From CAZELM01 sp964512995 (lineage in GTDB: Bacteria; CSSED10-310): DNA of 64,000 bases. The stretch is from contig CAZELM010000007.1 of assembly GCA_964512995.1 (NCBI GenBank), positions 62,001 through 126,000 of the forward strand, read 5' to 3'. A program made the translations under genes and the position numbers. Shown one piece after another: positions 7,503-16,971 of the stretch. Numbering within the stretch: the first letter of the stretch is position 1; each line of letters begins with the position of its first letter. The notes under the pieces were generated by a model. That model was given only the letters and a program-made list of their open reading frames with translations. It was not told the origin of the DNA and did not search any database.

Positions 7503-9743
7503 TCACGAAGGTTCAATTCCCAGATTCTCTAATTTTTCCATTGCTGTCTTGTGGTTGAAGGATTCCGGAGGAGTCTGATCCCTGACGATCTCAAGTTCTC
7601 GTTGAGCATCGAGCAGATTACCTTGTCGAATCAGGACAGACGCCTTCAGAAGTCTTGCTTCGAGTATACTCTCCTTATCATTATAATCATTCACAATCCG
7701 GTCGTAATATTTGATTGCATCGAGATCATTGCCGGCATACTCGCAAAGATTTGCGTATATTTTTAAGTATTTAATTTGATCCAAAGGGCTTGAAATGTTG
7801 GTATAAGAAGATTCCATATAGAAGCATTCCCATCGGGCATCTTCATTACGATTCAGTTCTTTGAGCAACAATACTTTCTGGAACTGTGCATTGGCTTTGT
7901 GGGAACTGGAATGACCTTTACTGATCAGCTCATCATATGTCTGTAGAGCCAGATCATTCATGTTTTCGGTGCGGTACAAGGATGCAAGAAGCATCCGGAT
8001 GTTGCTGCTCTCCGCATGTTCCGGATTTTCATCAAGAAAGACTCGATAAAACTCGATCGCTTGATCACGATTCCCTGCTTTGATGCTTTCCTGAGCCTTT
8101 GTTACTACTTCCAGAGCCTTCCCTGCGGGAATTCGAGATTGGTCGTTGGCTGATTTTTCAGTGGATGAACCAGAGGAATCTTGAGATGTGAACAGGTTGG
8201 AGACATCGATATTGACTTGTTGCGATGCCTGTCGAAACTGCTTCGCCAGCATCAATGCGGTGAACACAATCGCCATAACGATGACAGCACCGATCACAAG
8301 CATGGGATCGATGGTTGATTTTTGGGCGATTACTTTTTTTGGCTGACCTCCACCGGAGTGAATGTTCCTACGTTTTGCCGATATCGATGAATCAGCGACT
8401 GTTTGCTGCGCATCGTTCATTGGCTTTTGGGAAAGGGTTTGGGTCAGAGACGTATATTGGTCCGAAGGCAGTAATGTTTCAATCTGACCAAGGATATAGA
8501 CATCGTTGGGCCGTAAACGAGCCAGGCGTTTTGAATAGGCGATTGCTTTAATGAAATCGCCATCCATCCGACATCGTTTCACCAGTTGCAGCATCAGAGG
8601 GACATTGTTAGGGTCTTTTTGAAGAGCTTCCTCCAATTCGCGGATTTTTGATTCATGTTCTCTTTCGAAATGGGATTCAGAGGCTTCGGTGATCGATGTA
8701 AGGCATTGTTTTGCTTCGGAATTTTCTGGATTCAGGAATAGACTTCGATGAAATTCCACCGCTGCTTTTTCAGGTTGCTTGTCAGATACACTCAGGAATC
8801 CCTTCCCTTTCTCCAGATAAAAATTGGAGCCCGTCACTCGGAATTCCTTGCTCTTCTGATCTGGATTGTTCAAAAACTCCTGAAAATCCCGTGAGTCATA
8901 GCTTCGAGTGGATGTCTCATTCATGATATCTCTCATGAGTCCCGCGGCTTCATCAGCACTCTGGCACCGATTTCGTGGCTCCCTTGCGAGCAGAAGATCC
9001 AAAGCCGCTTCCATTTTATATGAAACGGCCGGATTCAATTCGAAAATGGGAGTGGGATTGCATCGGATGATATTCAGGAGTGTGATCGATGTGTTATCTC
9101 CCAGGAAAGGATTTCGGTGAGTGAGCAACTCATACAACACGACGCCTGTTGAAAACAGATCTGTAGATTCATCAATACGTTCTCCGGATGCCTGTTCCGG
9201 AGACATATACGCGGGAGTGCCGACGACATCTCCCGAGTGTGTCAGGCGAGTTAAATCTGATACCTTCGATATGCCGAAATCCGTAATTTTCACCACTCCA
9301 GTGCGATCAAGGAGGATATTGGATGGCTTAATGTCACGGTGTACGATACCGAGTCGATGAGAGTAATCCAGACCTTTGAAAATCTGGTAACCGATATAGG
9401 CAACGACTTCGACCGGGAAAATATCAACTCGCTCGATAAGGTTTTTCAGATCGCCGCCATCAATATATTCGATGACCATTGACGGACGCGCATTTAAATC
9501 ACCGAATCCCAGTATTTTTACAATATTTTTATGGTCAAGCCGCAATGAAGCCTGGACCTCGTGAAAAAATCGGGAGATTGTATCTTTTTGAGTTGCAACC
9601 TGAGGGTGCAATGATTTGACAGCAACGACTTCGCCAGTCAATCGATTTTCATATAACACAATAGAAGCCATGCCACCCTGGCCAATGGGTCGGGTTGGAG
9701 CAAATCCACTTAATACCTCATTAATATTGGGTTTCATCTCCAT
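7503..9743 (-). CDS. Membrane Ser/Thr protein kinase with TPR repeats
   Basis: A 746-residue PknB-like (Hanks-type) kinase. The Gly-rich loop GQGGMAS is at about residue 22, the ATP lysine in VVAVKSL, the catalytic loop HRDIKPSN near residue 134, DFG in TDFGIS and the activation segment in TPAYMSPEQA, so the kinase should be active. Residues about 300-450 carry TPR-like helices. One membrane helix (MLVIGAVIVMAIVFTALML) lies near residues 479-500, and the periplasmic part (about 545-740) is again made of TPRs. An outside TPR sensor coupled to a cytoplasmic kinase is the likely design. It is divergent from eno, with 207 bases between. Its substrates are unknown; the FHA protein at 24064 is one possible phosphothreonine reader. 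Confidence 0.92.
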   Translation of the reverse strand: MEMKPNINEVLSGFAPTRPIGQGGMASIVLYENRLTGEVVAVKSLHPQVATQKDTISRFFHEVQASLRLDHKNIVKILGFGDLNARPSMVIEYIDGGDLKNLIERVDIFPVEVVAYIGYQIFKGLDYSHRLGIVHRDIKPSNILLDRTGVVKITDFGISKVSDLTRLTHSGDVVGTPAYMSPEQASGERIDESTDLFSTGVVLYELLTHRNPFLGDNTSITLLNIIRCNPTPIFELNPAVSYKMEAALDLLLAREPRNRCQSADEAAGLMRDIMNETSTRSYDSRDFQEFLNNPDQKSKEFRVTGSNFYLEKGKGFLSVSDKQPEKAAVEFHRSLFLNPENSEAKQCLTSITEASESHFEREHESKIRELEEALQKDPNNVPLMLQLVKRCRMDGDFIKAIAYSKRLARLRPNDVYILGQIETLLPSDQYTSLTQTLSQKPMNDAQQTVADSSISAKRRNIHSGGGQPKKVIAQKSTIDPMLVIGAVIVMAIVFTALMLAKQFRQASQQVNIDVSNLFTSQDSSGSSTEKSANDQSRIPAGKALEVVTKAQESIKAGNRDQAIEFYRVFLDENPEHAESSNIRMLLASLYRTENMNDLALQTYDELISKGHSSSHKANAQFQKVLLLKELNRNEDARWECFYMESSYTNISSPLDQIKYLKIYANLCEYAGNDLDAIKYYDRIVNDYNDKESILEARLLKASVLIRQGNLLDAQRELEIVRDQTPPESFNHKTAMEKLENLGIEPS

Positions 9744-9950
9744 ACATCACCTTTACCGTTTTGATTGGCAGCGCCCCGAAGAAAAAGATCTTCCATTGAT
9801 TATAAGTCATTCACCCCTTCCTTGCATCTCCATTCATAAAATACTGTTTTGGTACTGGAAAATTTCCGCCATTTTTAAGATAATACATTGAGTCGAATAT
9901 GGCATAATCCATGTTTTATATAATACTCATCGTATTCAGGAGGTTAAAGA

Positions 9951-11231
9951 ATGTCGATCATCGTACAATTAAACGCTCGAGAAATTTTTGATTCGAGGGG
10001 TAATCCAACGGTGGAAGCCGAATGTATCCTGGAGACAGGAGCGCGAGGCCAGGCTGCTGTGCCATCGGGAGCTTCAACCGGAACCCGTGAGGCGGTGGAG
10101 CTTCGGGATGGTGACAAATCGCGATTTTTCGGTAAAGGTGTTTTAAAAGCGATTGACAATATCCACAATGTTATTGCACCTGAAGTTATTGGTCTCTCAT
10201 CCTTTGATCAGATCGCTATCGATAAAATGTTATGTGAATTGGACGGAACTCCGAATAAAGAAACGCTGGGTGCTAATGCGATTCTGGCGGTTTCCATGGC
10301 CATTGCGCGAGCTTCTGCGGACGAAGTCGGTCTGCCTTTGTTCAATTATCTCGGTGGCGTAAATGCGAAGGTGCTCCCTGTTCCACAAATGAATATCCTT
10401 AACGGTGGCGCTCATGCTGACAACAACGTCGATATTCAGGAGTTTATGGTTCTTCCGGTCGGCTTCGACTGCTTCAAACGAGCGCTGAGAGCGGGTGTAG
10501 AGATCTTTCATTCTCTGAAAAAAGTTCTCAAATCTAAAGGATATGCAACTGGAGTTGGCGATGAAGGCGGATTCGCTCCCAACCTTCAATCCAATGAAGA
10601 AGCATTACAAGTTATTGTTGAGGCTATTGAATCTGCACACTATCGCCCTGGCGAAGATGTTTTCATCGGATTGGATTGTGCGGCATCTGAATTCTTTAAA
10701 GATGGTCATTACATTTTATCGGCCGAGAAGGATCCGAAAAGAACATCAGAGGAGCTGATCGATTTTTATGAGGCTATCATTGATAAATATCCAATCAGAT
10801 CCATAGAAGATGGAATGGCGGAGTCCGATTGGGATGGTTGGGAACGATTGACAGCCAGACTGGGACATCGTGTTCAGTTGGTCGCTGATGATCTTGTCGT
10901 AACCAATCCATCCATTATCCGGAAAGCGATCGATCGATCCATCGCAAACGCCATTCTCATCAAGCTGAACCAGATCGGCACATTGACGGAGACCCTGGAT
11001 GCCATTGCGATGACTCAGAAATCCGGCTATTCACCGGTTGTGTCACACCGGTCCGGGGAGACGGAAGACACATTTATTGCGGATTTGGCAGTCGCCGTAA
11101 ATGCTGGTCAGATTAAAACCGGATCAGCATCTCGAACAGATCGCCTCGCAAAATACAATCAATTGTTGAGGATCAGTGACATTTTAGGTTCAAATGCCAT
11201 TTTCAGCGGGATTGATGTTTTTCCGAAATAA
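9951..11231 (+). CDS. eno: Enolase
   Basis: A 426-residue enolase, converting 2-phosphoglycerate to phosphoenolpyruvate in glycolysis. Family marks include DSRGNPTVEAE near the N-terminus, SGASTGTREAVELRD, the GDEGGFAPN loop, SIEDGMAESDWDGW, a VADDLVVTNP segment carrying a metal-binding Asp, the active lysine in LIKLNQIGT, and SHRSGETEDTFIADLAV. Length matches the family. The ATG follows AGGAGG at a good distance. A TATAAT at 9919-9924 suggests a promoter, though no convincing -35 box pairs with it. The gene leads directly into an FtsB-like gene, the common eno-ftsB neighbourhood. Confidence 0.98.
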   Translation: MSIIVQLNAREIFDSRGNPTVEAECILETGARGQAAVPSGASTGTREAVELRDGDKSRFFGKGVLKAIDNIHNVIAPEVIGLSSFDQIAIDKMLCELDGTPNKETLGANAILAVSMAIARASADEVGLPLFNYLGGVNAKVLPVPQMNILNGGAHADNNVDIQEFMVLPVGFDCFKRALRAGVEIFHSLKKVLKSKGYATGVGDEGGFAPNLQSNEEALQVIVEAIESAHYRPGEDVFIGLDCAASEFFKDGHYILSAEKDPKRTSEELIDFYEAIIDKYPIRSIEDGMAESDWDGWERLTARLGHRVQLVADDLVVTNPSIIRKAIDRSIANAILIKLNQIGTLTETLDAIAMTQKSGYSPVVSHRSGETEDTFIADLAVAVNAGQIKTGSASRTDRLAKYNQLLRISDILGSNAIFSGIDVFPK

Positions 11232-11251
11232 AACAAGCGAACGCCGAAACC

Positions 11252-11638
11252 ATGTTACATGCGATTGACAGAAGGCGGCTTCTATCCTGGATGGCTATCC
11301 TTTGCTGCTGGTTTCTTTTTGGATCTCTTCTGCATTCATTCCTTTACGGTAAAAAAGGTATCAGGAATATTTATCTGATGGAGAACAAGATCCAAATATT
11401 GGAATCTGAGATTGTTGCAATCCAAAAGGAGAATACAGATCTCTGGGATGAAGTCGCCTATCGGAAAACCCCGACCTTCCTCGAGGAGCTTGTTCGGGGA
11501 GAATTGGGATTGATCCGTCCAAACGAGAAAATGGTCCGATGGATTGAACCGAAGCAGCCGGACCAGTTAAAATTGGATGCGTTCGATACTCCATCCATCC
11601 CGGATGTTGAAAACCCATGGATTGATCTGAAGGAATAG
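11252..11638 (+). CDS. FtsB/DivIC-like septum formation protein
   Basis: A 128-residue bitopic protein: short cytoplasmic start, one membrane helix (about residues 13-33), then a coiled coil (about 38-66, YLMENKIQILESEIVAIQKE) and a RKTPTFLEELVRGELGLIRPNE segment. The last part matches the FtsB/DivIC pattern (EexAReeLGmvkpgE). FtsB joins FtsL and FtsQ in the divisome. It starts 20 bases after eno, as in many bacteria. The tail beyond about residue 100 is Pro/Asp rich and not conserved. Assignment rests on architecture, the C-terminal motif and synteny. Confidence 0.82.
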   Translation: MLHAIDRRRLLSWMAILCCWFLFGSLLHSFLYGKKGIRNIYLMENKIQILESEIVAIQKENTDLWDEVAYRKTPTFLEELVRGELGLIRPNEKMVRWIEPKQPDQLKLDAFDTPSIPDVENPWIDLKE

Positions 11639-11671
11639 TTCTGGATGATCGCAATAAATTTAAAAAAAAGA

Positions 11672-11700
11672 TTGACAACTCGAAATAAAAAACATATAAA
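11672..11700 (+). promoter_or_regulatory. Strong sigma-70 promoter of the tRNA pair
   Basis: TTGACA at 11672-11677 (perfect), a 17-base A-rich spacer, and TATAAA at 11695-11700. Transcription would begin at about 11707, five bases before the tRNA. This is the best match to a housekeeping promoter in the window. Confidence 0.85.
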
Positions 11701-11711
11701 GGGCATGTTGA

Positions 11712-11785
<74 letters not shown>

Positions 11786-11798
11786 TGAACGAACAGGT

Positions 11799-11823
11799 AG
11801 GAGCAACCACCGAGGTTGCTCCT
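11799..11823 (+). other. Perfect hairpin between the two tRNAs
   Basis: A 10-base-pair stem (AGGAGCAACC at 11799-11808 with GGTTGCTCCT at 11814-11823) closes a 5-base loop. Only a short T-rich stretch follows, so it is more likely a processing or stabilising hairpin in a two-tRNA precursor than a strong terminator. Confidence 0.6.
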
Positions 11824-11832
11824 CCTTATTTA

Positions 11833-11906
11833 GGCGGAGTAGCTCAGCTGGTTAGAGCACACGGCTCATATCCGTGGAGTCCGGGGTTCAAGTCCCTGCT
11901 CCGCCA
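11833..11906 (+). tRNA. tRNA with CAT anticodon, probably elongator tRNA-Met
   Basis: A 74-base cloverleaf: acceptor GGCGGAG/CTCCGCC, D arm GCTC/GAGC, anticodon stem CACGG/CCGTG with loop CTCATAT, T arm CGGGG/CCCTG, discriminator A, CCA not encoded. The fully paired acceptor excludes an initiator. Overall it resembles elongator tRNA-Met, but tRNA-Ile2, whose CAT anticodon is converted by TilS lysidine modification, cannot be excluded, and tilS begins 30 bases downstream. Confidence 0.88.
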
Positions 11907-11936
11907 TTTAGTTATCACCACTAATAATGAAAATCA

Positions 11937-13331
11937 GTGACCATTAAAACACCGGATTCCCGGAAAACATTGATCGAAGAAGCCGTCCGAAGAACGATTA
12001 CCTTGCATCGGCTATGGGATTTCGAGACACCAATTGTCGTAGCTGTTTCTGGAGGAGCTGACTCAATCGCATTGCTCCACATCCTATCTAAACTCTGCAT
12101 CAATCCGTCCGAGTCACTGATCGTCGCTCATCTCGACCACGCCGCACGCACGGATTCCCATCTCGATCGAGAATTTGTGGAAGATATCAGCCACAACCTC
12201 TCCATCCGATGCTTTTCAGATCGTCTCTCTGGGAAAAATTTCCGGGGGAGTTCCAAAGAAGCGTATTGGCGGCATCACCGTTATTCGTATCTGGAAAAAA
12301 TCCGGAAACAGAATAATGCCTTGTCCATCGCAACCGCTCACACGTTGGATGATCAAGTCGAGACCATCGTTTTTCGCTTGATCAGCGGTGTGGGTCCCCG
12401 TGGTTTAATTGGTATCCGTATCAATGATCATTCTCGTGTGATCCGCCCCCTGTTGCCCACCCCTCGAGCCGATATCATCAAGTATCTCCACGATAACCAG
12501 ATTTCGTTTCGCGAAGATCCAACGAATCAGGATACGGACTATCCTCGAAACTATATACGGAAATTCATTCTACCACACCTTAAAAACATGAATCCTGCGT
12601 ATGGATTACACATTTTACAGATGTCCCTGCTTCTTGAAGAAGAGGACCGATGGATTTCATCAGAAGCACAGAAACAGCTCAGTAAATCGGGATGGACTGG
12701 TGTCCTTCCATGCACATTGAATGGATCTTCCTTTCAAAACTGTCCCCTGCCAATTTTAAAGCGAATGGCACTTTCATTGATTACCACGTTACCACTCCCG
12801 GATAACTTTCGGATTACTCATACGATCATAGATTATCTGGTGGATATCTTCAAAAAAAACCGTTCAGAATTACGATTGCCGTTGAACATTCGTATTCGGG
12901 TTTATCGAGATGATATTCTGATAACACAATTTCAGCCGTTATTGTCCGGGAATATCGAGAAAATTCCGGTCAAAATACCTGGAATCACGATGTATCGCAC
13001 AGGAAAAATAACATCGGAAGTGATCTCCCTACCTCCTGGATTTGATCTCTCATCGACATCCGCATTGTATCTTTCCAGTGAAAAGCAAACGCTTTTTATA
13101 CGACAACGTATTCCAGGTGACCGCCTTATTCCATTTGGAAAGCGAAGTGCTATAAAGTTAAAGGATTACTTCAACCGGAAAAATATCCCGTGGGAGCTTC
13201 GGGATGCTGTACCCTTGATTGTCGATGAGTTCGATCAGATTCTCGCTGTCATTGGTGTCGATATTGCTCAACCTGGCGCTGTACCAAATGGGATGAAAAC
13301 GGCAATTAAATTGACTTGGGATATCCGATAA
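11937..13331 (+). CDS. tilS: tRNA(Ile) lysidine synthetase
   Basis: A 464-residue N-type ATP-pyrophosphatase with the PP-loop SGGADS at residues 38-43 in VVAVSGGADSIALLHIL. Following motifs are VAHLDHAAR, AYWRHHRYSYLEKI, TAHTLDDQVET and RPLLPTPRADI, in the order typical of TilS. It also has a C-terminal substrate-binding region with RQRIPGDRLIPFG and KLKDYFNRKNIPWELR. It adds lysine to C34 of tRNA-Ile(CAU) so that the tRNA reads AUA. The start is a GTG at 11937; no strong ribosome binding site is visible, so transcription may read through from the tRNA promoter. It sits directly before ftsH, a widespread arrangement. Confidence 0.96.
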   Translation: MTIKTPDSRKTLIEEAVRRTITLHRLWDFETPIVVAVSGGADSIALLHILSKLCINPSESLIVAHLDHAARTDSHLDREFVEDISHNLSIRCFSDRLSGKNFRGSSKEAYWRHHRYSYLEKIRKQNNALSIATAHTLDDQVETIVFRLISGVGPRGLIGIRINDHSRVIRPLLPTPRADIIKYLHDNQISFREDPTNQDTDYPRNYIRKFILPHLKNMNPAYGLHILQMSLLLEEEDRWISSEAQKQLSKSGWTGVLPCTLNGSSFQNCPLPILKRMALSLITTLPLPDNFRITHTIIDYLVDIFKKNRSELRLPLNIRIRVYRDDILITQFQPLLSGNIEKIPVKIPGITMYRTGKITSEVISLPPGFDLSSTSALYLSSEKQTLFIRQRIPGDRLIPFGKRSAIKLKDYFNRKNIPWELRDAVPLIVDEFDQILAVIGVDIAQPGAVPNGMKTAIKLTWDIR

Positions 13332-13416
13332 TTATTATAATACACAAAACCGGCACCCGGTTCCGGCATTCATCAATCAATGAATGGAACGGAGTGAGCC
13401 GGAGTAAATTGGTCAT

Positions 13417-13431
13417 GGAGGTATTAATTTG
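13417..13431 (+). promoter_or_regulatory. Ribosome binding site fixing a TTG start for ftsH
   Basis: GGAGG at 13417-13421 is followed, after 7 bases, by the TTG at 13429-13431. The next in-frame ATG (13456) would delete the positively charged residues before the first membrane helix, so the TTG is preferred. Confidence 0.7.
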
Positions 13432-15267
13432 AATACACGCTTACGAACTTTCACAATGTGGTTGGTTCTTATACTTATCCTTTACGCTGTGTATCAGACG
13501 CTCATATCAAGTCATCAAAATCAACTCGAATTGGAGTACAGCAAATTCCTCGATCAGGTAGAAAGCAACAATGTCGAAGACGTCACAATTTCCGGAAATA
13601 AGCTGTCCGGTAAACTGATTGAATCGCCTACAGGTGTGATGAAATTTTCCACTATCGCTCCTCAAGATGATGATCTGATCAAAACGCTTCGATCCCATAA
13701 AGTGGATATCAAAGTCGAAGATGAAAAAGAAAGTTTCTGGCTTACCGCAACGGTATCCTGGCTACCGTTCATTCTCGTGATTGCGTTCTGGATTTTCTTC
13801 TTTCGTCAGATGCAAGGAGGCGGACGTCAGGCTTTATCATTTGGGAAAAGCCGGGCGAAGCTGTTGTCCGACTCAAAAAACAAGGTCACTTTCAAGGATG
13901 TGTCTGGTGTCGATGAAGCGAAAGAGGAATTGAAGGAAATCATCGATTATCTGAAAGAACCATCCCGCTTTCAGAGATTGGGCGGGAAAATTCCAAAAGG
14001 TGTCTTGCTGGTTGGACCTCCCGGAACCGGAAAAACGTTGCTGGCTCGCGCCATAGCTGGTGAAGCTGATGTGCCATTTTTTTCTATCAGTGGGTCTGAT
14101 TTTGTGGAGATGTTTGTCGGAGTGGGCGCTTCGCGGGTAAGGGATTTGTTCGATCAAGGCAAAAAGCACGCGCCCTGCATTATTTTTATGGATGAGATCG
14201 ATGCAGTGGGTCGTCATCGAGGTGCTGGATTGGGTGGTGGACACGATGAGCGGGAACAGACACTGAACCAGCTTTTAGTTGAAATGGATGGATTTGAATC
14301 CAATGATGGCGTCATCATGATAGCAGCCACCAATCGCCCCGATGTTCTGGATCCAGCACTTCTGAGACCCGGCCGCTTCGATCGCCAGGTTTTCGTGGGT
14401 CTTCCGGATATCTTGGGACGGGAAGGCATTCTGAAGGTTCACACGCGAAAAATCAAACTTGGAACAAGCATCGATCTGAAGACACTCGCACGGGGAACTC
14501 CAGGTTTTTCCGGCGCTGATCTCGCTAACCTGGTGAATGAAGCGGCTCTGCTGGCGGCACGAACGGGAAAGGACGCCGTTGAAAATAAAGATTTTGAACT
14601 GGCAAAGGATAAAGTGTTGATGGGCGTTGAACGGCGCAGCATGATGATTTCTGATGATGAGAAGCGTTCTACTGCGTATCATGAATCAGGTCACGCGCTG
14701 GTAGCCTGGATGCTCCCCAATGCCGACCCTGTTCACAAAGTCACGATCATACCCAGAGGACGCGCTCTCGGAGTTACGATGCAATTGCCAAATGATGACA
14801 AACATACCTATTCTGAAGATTATATCAGGAATAAAATTACGATTCTGATGAGTGGCCGTGCTGCCGAAGAGATCGTTCTTCAATCATTCACGACAGGTGC
14901 GGCGGACGATATTCAACGAGCAACTCAGTTTGCCCGGAATATGGTCACCCGCTGGGGAATGAGCAGATCATTGGGACCCGTGACTTTCGGAAAAAAAGAA
15001 GATCATATTTTTTTAGGGAGAGAATTTGGTCATTCCCAGGAATATTCCGAAAAAACAGCGCAACTCATCGACAACGAAATAACTCGGATCGTCAGCGAAG
15101 CATATTCAGAAGCGATGACGATACTGAAAACCAATATCGAAAATCTTCATAACTTGACCGCCGCACTTCTGGAACATGAAGTATTGGATGGACCACAGAT
15201 CGAGACAATACTTGGAGTTTCGAGGGAACATGCAGCACCTGAAAAAAAGTCGGACGGCACAGCATGA
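13429..15267 (+). CDS. ftsH: ATP-dependent zinc metalloprotease FtsH
   Basis: A 612-residue membrane AAA+ protease. It has a first membrane helix at about 9-26, a periplasmic domain, and a second helix at about 105-124. Walker A GPPGTGKT is at 196-203, followed by the pore segment FVEMFVGVGASRVRD, Walker B IIFMDEIDAVG and the second region of homology (ATNRPDVLDPALLRPGRFD). The zinc motif HESGH is at 418-422. It degrades unneeded or misfolded membrane and regulatory proteins. Length and order are standard. The start is a TTG with a strong GGAGG. It lies between tilS and folP, a common tilS-ftsH-folP order. Confidence 0.98.
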   Translation: MNTRLRTFTMWLVLILILYAVYQTLISSHQNQLELEYSKFLDQVESNNVEDVTISGNKLSGKLIESPTGVMKFSTIAPQDDDLIKTLRSHKVDIKVEDEKESFWLTATVSWLPFILVIAFWIFFFRQMQGGGRQALSFGKSRAKLLSDSKNKVTFKDVSGVDEAKEELKEIIDYLKEPSRFQRLGGKIPKGVLLVGPPGTGKTLLARAIAGEADVPFFSISGSDFVEMFVGVGASRVRDLFDQGKKHAPCIIFMDEIDAVGRHRGAGLGGGHDEREQTLNQLLVEMDGFESNDGVIMIAATNRPDVLDPALLRPGRFDRQVFVGLPDILGREGILKVHTRKIKLGTSIDLKTLARGTPGFSGADLANLVNEAALLAARTGKDAVENKDFELAKDKVLMGVERRSMMISDDEKRSTAYHESGHALVAWMLPNADPVHKVTIIPRGRALGVTMQLPNDDKHTYSEDYIRNKITILMSGRAAEEIVLQSFTTGAADDIQRATQFARNMVTRWGMSRSLGPVTFGKKEDHIFLGREFGHSQEYSEKTAQLIDNEITRIVSEAYSEAMTILKTNIENLHNLTAALLEHEVLDGPQIETILGVSREHAAPEKKSDGTA

Positions 15268-15328
15268 TACCGAATCATCTCGCTCGGGCATCCATAATTC
15301 GTTCAGAATCGTATCACGGTGGACCAGA

Positions 15329-16162
15329 ATGAGTAACCTCCATTCATCCTTCCTGGGTATCCCCGGCACTCATATCATGGGGATCTTAAACGTGACCCCG
15401 GACTCATTTTCCGGAGATGGCGTTTTAGATACCGACGTAATCGTTCGACGAGGACTTGATATGATCCAAAACGGCGCAACAATTCTGGATGTGGGTGGAG
15501 AATCATCCCGCCCTTTCGCTGATCCGGTTTCAATTGAAACAGAAATGGAGCGTGTTGTTCCGGTCATTCAGGCATTATCACAGAAAACCGATCTGCCGAT
15601 CTCAATAGATACTCGGCATGTTGAAACAGCACACGCAGCCGTATTGGCCGGCGCTCGGATCATCAACGACATAACGGGATTACAAGATGAGCGGATGATC
15701 TCTTTAGCTGCATACACAGATGTCCATGTGGTGATCATGCATATGCAGGGAACGCCTCAGAATATGCAGGAAAAGCCGTACTATAGAGATGTTGTGGAAG
15801 AGGTGTACCAATTCCTGGGGAATCAGGCGAAACATATCAAAAATAGAGGTATTGATCCGAAAAAAATAATTCTAGATCCAGGAATTGGATTTGGAAAAAC
15901 ACTCGAACACAACATCGCAGTGCTCCGCCATCTTGATCGCTTCGTTACCACCGGATATCCTGTTTTAGTTGGAACTTCCCGAAAATCTTTTATTGGACAC
16001 ATATTATCTTTGCCTGTAAATGAACGTCTGGAAGGCACCATGGCCACCGTCGCATATTCAATTTTCAAAGGTGCTCGGATTATCCGTGTCCATGATGTCA
16101 AGGAGATCGCAAGAATGGTTAAAATTTTAGATCTGCTGAGTGAAAGGGCATCATTCAACTGA
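15329..16162 (+). CDS. folP: Dihydropteroate synthase
   Basis: A 277-residue TIM-barrel enzyme that condenses dihydropterin pyrophosphate with p-aminobenzoate in folate synthesis. Motifs run MGILNVTPDSFSGDG, DVGGESSRPFA, SIDTRHVETAHAAV, INDITGLQDER, MHMQGTPQNMQ, LDPGIGFGKTLEHN, VGTSRKSFIG and RVHDVKEIARMV, all as in DHPS. The ATG at 15329 is chosen because it gives the usual short lead before MGILNVTPDSF; an upstream start at 15176 would overlap ftsH by 92 bases and add unrelated residues. folK lies about 14.7 kb away in this window. Confidence 0.96.
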   Translation: MSNLHSSFLGIPGTHIMGILNVTPDSFSGDGVLDTDVIVRRGLDMIQNGATILDVGGESSRPFADPVSIETEMERVVPVIQALSQKTDLPISIDTRHVETAHAAVLAGARIINDITGLQDERMISLAAYTDVHVVIMHMQGTPQNMQEKPYYRDVVEEVYQFLGNQAKHIKNRGIDPKKIILDPGIGFGKTLEHNIAVLRHLDRFVTTGYPVLVGTSRKSFIGHILSLPVNERLEGTMATVAYSIFKGARIIRVHDVKEIARMVKILDLLSERASFN

Positions 16163-16171
16163 GATTTGTTC

Positions 16172-16969
16172 ATGTCAGCATTTTTATTTCACATAGGAAA
16201 CTATTACATCCGGTGGTGGGACGTTCTTGATATTCTCATTGTCACTTTCCTGATCTATCGGGCGGTGATGCTGATCAAAGGTACTTTAGCCATTCAGATT
16301 CTGGTTGGATTGGCGATCCTTTTTTTGATGCTGAAAGGTTCCGAACATTACGAACTCCTGACACTACACCGTCTGCTGCAGCAATTCTGGCAGAGTTGGG
16401 TATTGTTGGCTATTGTGTTGTTTCAACCGGAGATTCGTCGTGTTTTAGCAAAAATGGGTCATCATTGGTCTATATTTCGGCGCAGAACCGATAAACTGAT
16501 ACTCATGATCGATGAGATCGCGAAAGCGGCTGAGTCAATGGCCAAATCGAAAATTGGCGCGTTGATCGTATTGGAGCGGAATACCGGACTGGTAAATTTC
16601 CGAGAGATGGGCATGCAAGTGGACTCGCGAGTATCGAGCGAACTCCTGCGAACAATTTTCTATCCGCATTCTCCCCTTCATGATGGCGCAGTGATTATCC
16701 ATAATAGCCGGATCGCAGCAGCTTCCTGCTTCTTGCCTTTGACGAAAAACCCGCTTTTGGCGAAATCGCTGGGAACTCGTCATCGAGCAGCTATCGGGCT
16801 GACGGAAGATACGGATGCTGTTGTAATTGTGATCTCCGAAGAGCGGGGAACGATTTCATTGACTCTGAACGGCAGTCTGGAAAAAATGCATGACGCCGAA
16901 CAACTGAAAAGACGGTTGAACAAATTGATGGATATTGCGTCATACAACCATGACAAGAGCACGGCTTGA
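16172..16969 (+). CDS. cdaA: Diadenylate cyclase CdaA
   Basis: A 265-residue membrane enzyme making c-di-AMP from two ATP. Two to three hydrophobic helices occupy the first 85 residues (DILIVTFLIYRAVMLIKG; IQILVGLAILFLMLKG). The DisA_N/DAC domain follows with HSPLHDGAVIIH (DGA motif) and GTRHRAAIGLTEDTDAVVIVISEE (RHR motif). The ATG at 16172 is preferred to a TTG two codons upstream. It starts 10 bases after folP and its stop nearly touches the cdaR start, so folP-cdaA-cdaR are likely co-transcribed. c-di-AMP usually governs potassium and osmotic or cell-wall balance. Confidence 0.96.
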   Translation: MSAFLFHIGNYYIRWWDVLDILIVTFLIYRAVMLIKGTLAIQILVGLAILFLMLKGSEHYELLTLHRLLQQFWQSWVLLAIVLFQPEIRRVLAKMGHHWSIFRRRTDKLILMIDEIAKAAESMAKSKIGALIVLERNTGLVNFREMGMQVDSRVSSELLRTIFYPHSPLHDGAVIIHNSRIAAASCFLPLTKNPLLAKSLGTRHRAAIGLTEDTDAVVIVISEERGTISLTLNGSLEKMHDAEQLKRRLNKLMDIASYNHDKSTA

Positions 16970-16971
16970 TT

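Noticed and set aside
15176..15328. N-terminal extension of folP into ftsH
   Set aside because: Adds 51 residues unlike DHPS and overlaps the ftsH end; ATG 15329 gives the family start.
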